Positions 55,873-64,000 of a DNA stretch of 64,000 bases are shown here, piece by piece; positions within the stretch are counted from its first letter, which is position 1; the number at the start of each line of letters is the position of its first letter. The notes under the pieces were generated by a model that searched no databases, had not been told where the DNA came from, and saw only the letters and a list, made by a program, of their open reading frames with translations. Where the stretch lies: contig NC_054877.1 in the NCBI RefSeq assembly GCF_018320785.1, positions 10,972,001-11,036,000 on the forward strand. Direction: 5' to 3'. The position numbers and the translations under genes are program-made. Origin of the DNA: Cheilinus undulatus (taxonomy: Eukaryota; Chordata; Actinopteri; Labriformes; Labridae).

Positions 55873-55886
55873 GGGTCATGTGACCC
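55873..55886. promoter_or_regulatory. Inverted GGGTCA half-sites overlapping an E-box
   Basis: GGGTCATGTGACCC lies 107-120 bases upstream of the cybrd1 ATG. It reads as two inverted GGGTCA nuclear-receptor-like half-sites with a 2-base spacer, or as TCATGTGA, an M-box for MITF/TFE-type factors. The position is promoter-proximal; the function is inferred. Confidence 0.35.
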
Positions 55887-55909
55887 TGATCTGTCCTGCC
55901 TTGCCTCCG

Positions 55910-55917
55910 TTTAAAAA
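55910..55917 (+). promoter_or_regulatory. cybrd1: TATA-like element of cybrd1
   Basis: TTTAAAAA about 75 bases before the ATG. If used, the 5' UTR would be about 45-50 bases. Confidence 0.3.
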
Positions 55918-55992
55918 TCCATTCTGAGGTGAAAAGGTGGAAACTCCTGCTGCAGTTCAGTCATGCCCTTCTGATGCTTTAACACCTGCGTG

Positions 55993-56180
55993 ATGGAGAA
56001 TCAAAAACAATTAACGGTTGCTCTGTTGGCTGCCTTTGCTTTCGGCTTTGCGGCGCGGTGCTTTTGTGCTGAGGTGGGTTCTCCACTACAGAGAGGGTCT
56101 AGCCTGGGATGGAGGACAAGCCAATTTCAACTGGCATCCTGTGTTGCAGCTCTCTGGCTTCATTTTCTTGAATGGAATTG
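55993..56180 (+). CDS. cybrd1: cybrd1 exon 1, with apparent 1-base frameshift
   Basis: ATG frame reads [20 protein letters not shown] and then departs into [11 protein letters not shown]. The conserved [13 protein letters not shown] and FNWHPVL lie in the next frame, which is closed upstream by a TAA at about 56012. The slip is most easily placed in GCGGCGCGGTGC (56032-56043), where one extra base gives the shift. Donor ATTG|GTGAGA. Confidence 0.8.
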
Positions 56181-59100
56181 GTGAGAAGAGTTTGGTTTCT
56201 TCAGAAAAAAACTTTAGATAAATACTTGAAGATAGGCGTAAACTAAAACAAATATTGCTTTTAAGCTTCATGGGGTTAGTCTTCTGTTAGGTGCACAATA
56301 AATAACACAATTTACATGATCTTATTCATCAATCTACTCATATTAAAGAAAAGCTAAGTCCCCCTCTGACTCACTTGGAAAGATTACCATAAAATTTTAA
56401 TTATTTAAATTGAGAACATCCCTACCTAATACGCCTACACCCACTCTTGAAAAAGGGTCTATGTATTAACTTTCTATTATTATGGCAGCATATTAGGGCC
56501 AACCTAGAGGAAATAATAGCCTACATAGAGATAATACAAGATAATATATTCTGAAAGTTGAAAATCCAGCCACTGTTGTCAGAAAAGTTTCTTTAAATTT
56601 CTTATTTTTGATAAATGTATAATGCAAAAACAATTACATTTTTTAGTCTCTGATGTCAGCATTTACGACTTTGAGTTTTTTTTCTTCTAAGTATAGAAAT
56701 TAATAATCTCAAAAAATATATTTTTTTCCCATTAATTTTTTCTCAAAAATTAGCATCCTCTTTTTCGTTAAGATTTTCTTATGTTTTTGGGTGGCCCTAA
56801 TACAGGGGTCAACATTTAATCATAAACTGTCAGCCTCATTTTTTTTTTTACCAGCCATGAATTCTTGAAAAAAACCCAAAAAACTAAGCACTAAAGATAA
56901 ATGATTTTGCAATTTTAAACAAGTCAAAATGAAAAGTTTAAAGGCTCAAAATCTGAGATAAAAAGTCAAAATAATGTTTTAAAGGGCAAATATATAAAAT
57001 ACAAAGTCCTAATCATGTTTTATAGAATGAAATATGAGATAAAATTCAAATCATGGGTTTTAAAGGTCAAAATATGAGTTGAAAGTTTAAATTGTGACTC
57101 TCAAAAAGGTCGACATATGAGATTGAAAGTCAAAATTATGAATTGAAAAGGTCAAAACATGAGATAAAAAGTCAGAATCATAAGTTTAAGTCGTAATTGT
57201 GGGATGCAAAATTGAAAATCTGAAATGAAAACATGAATTGATTTCATTTTCTACATTCTTGACTTTATATCTTATTACTTTTACATGCTACTCTTTCACA
57301 TTTTTCTGACTGCAAGATATTGAAATTGTCAAGTTCACATTTTTATACAAGAGGATATCTACGGACCTCATACTGGTGGGCAAGTTATGATTTAAATATT
57401 ATATGGTCTTGCAGGCCAGGTATAACTAAATCATGGGCCTGATTCGGGCCCCCGGGCCTTGAGTTTGACAAACCTGCCTTAATAAATAGTTGTACATTAT
57501 GTTTGTAATAATGAGTTCAGAAAATAGATAACCTCTAGATGTTTGCTGGTTGGGAACCACTGATCTACGTTATTGTATAAAACAGTGTCTGAAAAGAAAA
57601 TTGTTGGAAAAACTTAGAAAATTGATTGACTTTAATTAAAAAGATGTATGAATATAACTTGAGTTGAATAACTGGATTTGACTGCAAAAAAATTGAGGCA
57701 ATTTTCAAAGTAGGCCCATGAATCTTGTTATGACAAGTGATGAAAGTAATGATGATGATATAATCACAGATGTTGTTGCAATTTTGATTTTGCAATTATT
57801 CTGATTATGAACAGTGCTATTTAAGTTATGAATCACATTCAATCCAATCCACTTTATTTATATAGCACATTTTAAAAACATTCAAGTTTACATTCAGCCA
57901 CTTCTTGGTTTTACTCTGTTTGCTTTTCCTTCTTTAAATTTGGTTTTCTGTATGTAAGATGTAAAGCACTTTCAATCAACTGTGTTGTTTGTAAAGTGCT
58001 TTTTAAATAAAGTAGATTTTGATTTTTTTATTTATGAGAATAAAACATATGGCTGGATGTTTCCATGCATACTAGACTCTCTTCAAGTCACACATTTCAA
58101 CCCACTTTTGGGTCCAAAGATGCTTCCTACAAATTTACCTTTTTAACTTCAACATGTACATACAAATACCCAGAACAAAGATGAGCCTACTTTACAGAAA
58201 AAACCCAAACATTTAGTTGTGTGAAAATGTTTAAATCTGCATGATTGTTATGCTAAGTTTTTGTTGATTAATCCTGGATATCCTTCTCTTGCAGCCATCC
58301 TTTCCTACAGGCTCCCCTGGACTCAGCAGCTCAGCAGAGAATCTGTGAAGTACATCCACGCAGGCCTGAATCTGCTCGCCCTCACCTGTGCTGTGATTTC
58401 ATTCAGAGCTGTTTTTCGTTCTCAAGGTGCCTCCAATTTCCCCGACTTGTTCAGCCTACACAGCTGGCTGGGCCTGACAGCTGTTGCCCTCTTCAGTCTG
58501 CAGGTAAATAGAATAACTTCATGATAATCAATAAATAACTGTTTTAAATGATTTGCAGAGGAAAGACAAGAATTGCTCCTGGTTTTGCTTCTTATTTTGT
58601 CTTGTAAAATATTAATGTCAAACCAAACATCCTTTGGACAGCACATTTCAGTGCAATGTGCTTCACAATCAGTCAGTTCATCTTCATAGAGCGCCGATTA
58701 ATGATAAATGTCATCTCCTTTACAACAACAGTATAAGTCTACACCAAAGTATAATTTTTGGGGATTTTTCATCTTTTGTTCTAAATTTCACCTGAAGTTT
58801 CATTAGTTTTACTGTTGGTTTTGTTAGTTTACTTCTATTCTGCAAAAAGGCTTTGATTCAGTTTTTATTAGTTTTAGTTTTTCATGAATAAGGGACTTGT
58901 GTCAGGGTTGAGACCCAAAAGGGACAGTAAGTTAAAAAGCATACAATTTTTAAAAAGCATTTAAACAGGCTATACTCGTTATTTTTCATTCTATTAACAG
59001 ATTTCATTCTATTAACAGACTGGACAAATGCAGCACTCCAAGCCTGAGTGGTTAGAGTAGGGATCTTTATTGTAGCAGATGGCTGGAGAATGCTTGGCTG

Positions 59101-61599
59101 ATGTGGATTAAGGGTGCACTCACACTAGGCCATCCGTACTGTGCCTGGGCCCGTTTCAGCCTAAAATCCGGTACATTTGGCCAATGTGAGTGCAATTGTT
59201 TTTCGTGCTTCGGCGCCGCATGCTTTGCGGCCCCGGCTTGGAAGGACGAGGTGGGCCTAGGCACGGCACGGATGAGAGTTGCCAGCAGGAGGGGGGGTCA
59301 AGAATCCTGGGGCACAAAGAAGGCAGTTTGGTTCAGGTAAAAAAAAGGCATGGAGCAAAAACTTGAAGCCAAAGTATTGCAAAACAGCAATTTGCAAAAA
59401 AAAACTAGTGTTAATCATGATTAACCACAGCATTTTTTAAATAATTTAAGTATATTTTCATGTTTTTATATTTATTAAAGGTTTTTATTGTCAAGTGTTT
59501 TATTTTTATTCTTTTAATTCTATGTACAGCACATTGAAAGTGCTGATGTGAGTCCTTATCGATACCACTATTAATACTTTCTATAGTTTGGTGGAAAGAC
59601 AAAATAAGGGTAAGTATTTAAACTACAAGTTGTCTTAGCTGAGTAGTACTTGAGTTAAAAAGGCTATGATTCAGTCTGTCACATCTATTGTATATCCCTT
59701 AGATATAAACACATATTCATAACTATTTATTGAAGTTTCTCATCAAAAACTAAATTTTCACATTTTTATTTGACATTTAAACACATAACATAAAGAATAT
59801 AGTCGTCTAATTTACTGAGGTTACCTGAACGCATCATATTTTCCATCTTCAGCTCCTAAAGTTCGCTAATTAACTTCAATTTTGCCAGTTCCACCACAGA
59901 TTTCTACAGTGGGTTAATATTGTTAACAAACAGGACTTGCTCAAGTTTAGGAGCACTGTCAGCATTGATCTGAGCAGCTGAAGAGGAAAACTGTCCTGAA
60001 GCAGCTGAAGAGAGTGGTATGACCATGGCTTGATCCCGTGATGTTGTTAGCATCTTTGCTAACATTAGCAAAGATGTGCTTTACCTGAAGGTGGAACTTG
60101 CAACTCGTGCTTCGGTGTAAACACAGTTCATCACTGCAGCATGTACCCACAATTTGGTTTTTATCTTAACTAACATTCTCCAGCTTTTTGAAAATAAAAT
60201 TGCCATTAAGCATACCTGGGTCTTTCTCCTCACTCATCACTGCTGGCTGTGTCTGACCCTCTCACCTCTTCACCCTCAGGCACATAAACATCCGTGCTGG
60301 AGGACTACAGGAGCAGTTGTGGTCAAACTTAGTCATATGATTAAATTGCATTATTATTTTTTTTTAACATGTTAAGGTTTCAAGATTAATCCCAAGCATT
60401 TAGTGTTAATGTTAGCAGCCCTAAAAAACACAAAAAAGGCCTTAGGTGTGTACCACTGTGACTGATATATGAGCTGGTAATGAGTGGCTGTTGAATTACA
60501 GTGGAGCTTGATAAGCTGATGGGGAGCAGCTGAGCAGGTTTGAGCAGGTGAAAGAAATCAAAAAATAGGAGAGAAGAGAATATTGTTAACAATAGCTTTA
60601 ACCCCTTCAAGGGATGTTAGAAGTCCTCAGCCTCTGGTTGTATTCTTGAAGTCACTGGCTGAAAAGTTAGGGAACCCCTGGTCTAGACTGTTTTCATTGC
60701 TCTACCATTTAGGAAAACACATTATTTCATCAGGGATGCACAATTGTATTACAACAGCCGAAGTATCTGCTTCTTTTTCCTCCACCTGTTCATAACACAT
60801 GCACACCACACTCCCTCTCTCTCACTCATCCACCACTGAACTCTTTCATTGTGTGCTCGTGGAGTAAAGCAGGTGGGCAGTGCCACTTTTAACAGCTTTT
60901 CTCCCTCATTATGTTGAAAACATACATTAAAAGAAAACAGGGATATAATGTCAAGCAAATATACTAACTGGTGTTCTCTCTTCATAAGACTTCTTAACTT
61001 AGGAAATAGGACCAACAAAGCTGGCAAGTATATGTTACTTGGTGAGGAAGATCTGCTCTTGTTGAATTTTGCCTTAAACTATTACAAGAAAAACTCAAAA
61101 ATCAGGCATAAAGCAGAAATTTGCAGACTAAATATTTTTGTTTTTCTCTTCATTGAACAGATGGTTCTTTCAGCCTGCATCTTTTTGTTGCCGATCACCC
61201 CAGACTCCTTGAAGGAAGCATTCATGCCCCTCCACACGTTCCTCGGACGTTTTCTCTTTGGTAGCGCCATCTCGGTGTCACTCATTGGCATTACAGAGAG
61301 ACTCATTTTTGGCCTGTAAGCATCACTATAAAAATCTGCTTTAAATTAAACATGTTTTAAAAAGTGAGAGTGATACCTAACAGTTTTTGTAACCGGTGTT
61401 TGTTATCATTTTATCCTCCTTATTCAGGAAAGAGCCAAATTACATGGATTCTCCTCCTGAGGCGATTTTTGCCAATGTTATGGGAATGCTCCTGGTGGCC
61501 TATGGTGTTGCAGTCCTCTGGATTTCCATTCACAGATCATGGAAACGTCCTGGTGATCCAGTGTGGCGTACCAGTGGGCTTGAGGACAAGATAAAATGA
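55993..61599 (+). CDS. cybrd1: Cytochrome b reductase 1 (duodenal cytochrome b, ascorbate-dependent ferric reductase)
   Basis: Four exons (55993-56180, 58295-58503, 61161-61315, 61428-61599) with GT-AG introns and the CYBRD1 intron phases. About 240 residues once exon 1 is read through its frameshift. Six-helix cytochrome b561 protein that passes electrons from cytosolic ascorbate to Fe(III) or monodehydroascorbate across the membrane. All four haem-ligand histidines are seen: FNWHPVL, YIHAGLN, SLHSWLG, PLHTFLG. The signature [15 protein letters not shown] is closest to CYBRD1 rather than CYB561 or CYB561A3. The C-terminus ([11 protein letters not shown]) is about 45 residues shorter than human. 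Exon 1 needs a one-base shift between the start and RWVLHY. Confidence 0.88.
56185..58290 (+). other. cybrd1: cybrd1 intron 1
   Basis: No gene seen. 56900-57250 holds repeated AAAGTCAAAAT/GTCAAAATATGAG words (a decayed short tandem repeat), and the LINE tail lies at 57840-58028. Confidence 0.5.
57840..58028. mobile_element. LINE 3' tail pieces
   Basis: CACTTTATTTATATAGCACA (inverse orientation) at 57850 and GTAAAGTGCTTTTTAAATAA at 57991 (direct) are the well-known 3' ends of L2/Rex1-type fish LINEs, here head to head. Confidence 0.5.
58295..58503 (+). CDS. cybrd1: cybrd1 exon 2
   Basis: 209 nt from CTCTTGCAG to CAG|GTAAAT. Encodes ILSYRLPW, the second haem His (KYIHAGLN) and the third (LHSWLG). 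Confidence 0.92.
58504..61160 (+). other. cybrd1: cybrd1 intron 2
   Basis: No gene. 59114-59192 is a short inverted-repeat MITE scrap (TGCACTCACACT and inverse), with GC-rich GGGCCTAGGCACGG-type sequence after it. Around 58670 a LINE 3' end is suggested by TCATAGAGCGCC. Confidence 0.4.
61161..61315 (+). CDS. cybrd1: cybrd1 exon 3
   Basis: 155 nt after TTGAACAG. Carries the fourth haem His in FMPLHTFLG and the ITERLIFGL helix end. The donor is GGCCT|GTAAGC. Confidence 0.92.
61428..61599 (+). CDS. cybrd1: cybrd1 terminal coding exon
   Basis: Starts after TTATTCAG. Encodes [17 protein letters not shown], the sixth helix and a short basic tail [10 protein letters not shown]. Stop TGA at 61597-61599. 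An AATAAA-like signal is not obvious in the next 250 bases. Confidence 0.9.
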
Positions 61600-61822
61600 G
61601 ATAGATGAAACTGACGCTGAGTGGGTGTGAGAAGGGGTGGTGGCAAACTAGAGGATTAGGCCATCTGATAATAGATAAAGGATAGCCTATGGAGCAGATG
61701 TTTAGAATTAATGTGCTCATGCTCTAAACTGGTCAGATAATATATAGAAATCTGACTCGCTATAATTTGTTTGAACCTATATATTTCATGATTTCTGCAT
61801 ATGCACTTGTTTTCTTGCATTA

Positions 61823-61843
61823 AGTAGTAGTAGTAGTAGTAGT
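61823..61843. repeat. (AGT)n microsatellite
   Basis: Seven AGT units. Confidence 0.8.
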
Positions 61844-61937
61844 ATCAGTAGTAAAACACATACACAATCAATGCTTTTTTAAGATGTAAACATGGTGCTG
61901 GTAAAATCTTTAATAAAAACTGTTTTTATTTGGGTAC

Positions 61938-62103
61938 AGGTGGCCTACTACTACTGGTTTAAGGTGCGCTTCATGTACGTGGTTGGCCCGGGTTCAAATC
62001 AGGCCTGTGGCACTCTCCCCAGCTCTCTCATCCCTAATTCCAATTCTGTCCACTGTCCTCTGTTATCAATAAAGGCGTTAAAAGCCCCAAAATAAATCTA
62101 AAA
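61938..62103 (+). mobile_element. tRNA-derived SINE, copy 3
   Basis: Head GGTGGCCTACTACTACTGG and B-box-like CCCGGGTTCAAATC, then a body and an AATAAATCTAAAAAAAA tail. Plus-strand copy of the family at 681-861 and 4572-4738. Confidence 0.75.
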
Positions 62104-62435
62104 AAAAACTGTCTTTATTCTAGTCAATAATCGTCTAATTTTTAGGGGTGCATAATTAAAGGTCTGTTTAGAAGCTTACTGCAATAAACAATAAAAATCT
62201 GACATTCTGACCTCTTTATTTATGTGTAAATATTTCAGTTTCCTAATATTCTACCTGCAGTTGATGATATCAGTAAGACAATAAGCAGCATCCTTGCTGT
62301 CTTTAGCTCTGAGTTCACATTTTTTCTATAAATGAGGTACCAAACTCAATATTAATATGTCGTTCATGTAAAAGTGCACATAAACATCGTAAAGAAAAAA
62401 ATTAAAAGCTTCAACACAAGGGGAAATTGCAAATA

Positions 62436-62458
62436 CAGTGCCTATAAAAAGTATTCAT
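62436..62458 (+). mobile_element. Solo Tc1 terminal fragment
   Basis: CAGTGCCTATAAAAAGTATT, the same terminal sequence as the Tc1 at 31529, with nothing else of the element after it. Confidence 0.5.
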
Positions 62459-62559
62459 ATCATGGCCTGTAGACACATCGTTCCACCTCTCCTCATTCTT
62501 TAGCTTTGGCTTCCTGTTTCTGCTCTTTTCACTGTGTTTATTATCATAGTGCAAAAACC

Positions 62560-62760
62560 AAACACCAGCACTCGTCATTAAGTTTTACACTTTTATTTAA
62601 AAAATTAAATGAGAGCAGCAAACAAAACGGACGCGTTTCAGCCCGCGGCTTTCATCAGCGTTTCTACAACACCCGTGGGTGTGTCACTTATAAACAATCA
62701 ACACTAGGTGACAAATCAACACCAGAACAGTCTAATAGGATTTTATCATCATAGTGCATT
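62560..62760 (-). mobile_element. Penelope-like or other hammerhead-bearing retroelement fragment
   Basis: About 200 bases around the ribozyme motif. The hairpin ACACCCGTGGGTGT at 62669-62682 lies just 5' of the ribozyme on the minus strand. No reverse transcriptase or GIY-YIG frame is nearby, so this is only an end piece. Confidence 0.4.
62624..62664 (-). ncRNA. Minimal type I hammerhead ribozyme motif
   Basis: On the minus strand: stem I strand GAAACG; core CTGATGA; stem II AGCC/GGCT with loop GCG; core GAAA; two-base-pair stem III (AC, loop GC, GT); cleavage triplet GTC; then CGTTTT, which pairs back to GAAACG. Every invariant core base is present. One extra A between CTGATGA and stem II may weaken it. 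The tiny stem III is the form known from Penelope-like elements. Predicted cut is after 62630. Confidence 0.7.
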
Positions 62761-62998
62761 AAAGATCAAATAAAACACCCATGATTGGACAAGTTTCACA
62801 TGATATTGAGCAATTTCAACACGTGACCCGTGTGTGTGAGGCTCGCTGATGATGACACGTATCGCAATGATCATGAGAAAATAGGAGTGTGGAAGAGCAT
62901 CGGTGGAAAATGACTAAGGAAAACTGTTAAAACGAAGGCATGAGAATCTTTGGTTTGAACACAAGATAGCACACCTCAATGAATGAGCTTTAGGCTAC

Positions 62999-63138
62999 GT
63001 TCACACTGCAGTCAAAAGTGACCTGAATCTGATTTTTTTGCTCACATGTGACTCATATCTGATTTTTTTCTGACTGCGTGAACAGCATGTCACATGGAAT
63101 CTGACCTTTTGAAATCAGAGATTGACTGCAGTGTGAAC
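62999..63138. mobile_element. Short MITE with 15-bp perfect terminal inverted repeats
   Basis: GTTCACACTGCAGTC at 62999-63013 and its exact inverse at 63124-63138. The interior is rich in ATCTGATTTTTTTC words. 140 bp, non-coding. Confidence 0.7.
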
Positions 63139-64000
63139 AGGCACCACTGGCAGACTTCCTCTGCTCACACTTCCACACATTCCTCTGTCTCGCACACCCA
63201 ACGATAATAATACACGGATTAAAAGGAAATAAAAGTTATTTATAAGACTTGGCGCTGAAGAGCCACAGGTGACTGGAGAACCATGAGTTGGGTATCTCTG
63301 CTCTATACATTAAACAGAAAGTAACGTAATGGTGTGGTGTAGTCCTTCATCCATTTCGCCACTGTTTTAACTGTAATTATTGTTAGGGTTGCTCCAGCCC
63401 CCCAAAGAGGGCCAAACGGCATCCATGAACACAACGCTGTGTCCATATCTGCCAAACCGATGTTATGTCAGATCTTAACGCAAGCTGGTGTAGGGGAGAT
63501 TGGGGACATGTTATTAAACATGTTTTAAGCAAACAAAATTCAAATTGTTTTAAAACTCTATATGACAACAAATGAATTGACTTTTCTCCTGTTTTCACAG
63601 GAACATTTATGTGGCTAGTTTGTCCCATAGCACAACAGATACAACAATAATTGCTTATTTTTGCTCAACAATTTATTTGGAGAATTATTTTGTTTTTTTA
63701 TTAGGATTAGTTTCTCATTGTCTTATAATATGATTGCCTGTTCTGTTCATCATGAGCAATGAAATATATTAAATGTGTCTATTTTGAACTAAAAATCTTA
63801 AAAAATACTGCTGTGTGGTCTGTTTTGATATGACTAAATCAGCATGGGGGCGATTGCAACCGTCCCCATGGTATCAGTCATGACAAAACATCATGTGCTA
63901 GCTAGCCACGCTGACATTGACACATGCTAATGTCACTGAATAGTCAACAAAACAATGACAAAGAAACTAGGTAAGTTTGGATTAATTCATATGAAAAAAA
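63139..64000. other. Intergenic, nothing recognised
   Basis: No gene or named repeat that I can support in the last 860 bases. Confidence 0.4.

Overview
The window is from a ray-finned (teleost) fish nuclear genome. The evidence is spliced vertebrate genes with GT-AG introns, several teleost-type Tc1 and hAT DNA transposons, tRNA-derived SINEs, and a Ty3/gypsy element of the Gmr1 type (first known from cod). There are three host protein genes and a large transposon load. No bacterial features such as operons, CRISPR arrays or insertion sequences are present.

Layout. 1-3250: non-coding flank with a SINE, a decayed Tc1 and one possible orphan minus-strand exon. 3280-12511 (+): a six-coding-exon gene for a secreted, heavily N-glycosylated, probably GPI-anchored DOMON protein of the ferric-chelate-reductase-1 family, without the cytochrome b561 part. 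13-14.8 kb: Tc1 remnants. 15.5-27.8 kb (-): a complete hnrnpc gene (RRM, basic and leucine-zipper region, acidic tail; 300 codons plus stop), with a hAT element and several MITEs in its introns. 28-34.6 kb: nested repeats. 34.9-43.2 kb: two Gmr1-like retroelement copies sharing a middle LTR (LTR-int-LTR-int-LTR). 44-54.3 kb: LINE, MITE, SINE and Tc1 debris. 55.9-61.6 kb (+): cybrd1 (duodenal cytochrome b type ascorbate-dependent ferric reductase), four exons, with an apparent one-base frameshift in exon 1. 61.6-64 kb: SINE, a hammerhead-ribozyme fragment of Penelope-like type, and a MITE.

How the genes relate. The outer host genes both belong to the ascorbate/iron redox world: one is a DOMON module alone, the other a cytochrome b561 module alone. 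They look like separated halves of the FRRS1 (DOMON plus b561) architecture. Nothing in the sequence proves they cooperate. hnrnpc between them is an unrelated nuclear RNA-binding protein on the opposite strand.

Most novel-looking item. Six copies occur of a repeat with a fixed head module (containing CCCAGCCAAACT-like sequence) followed by a long degenerate array built on GGCAAAAATGGGTTAAAAGT. One copy (32485-33068) sits inside a Tc1 transposase with a perfect 10-bp target duplication, which shows it is a mobile element rather than a local satellite. I do not recognise it as a named family.
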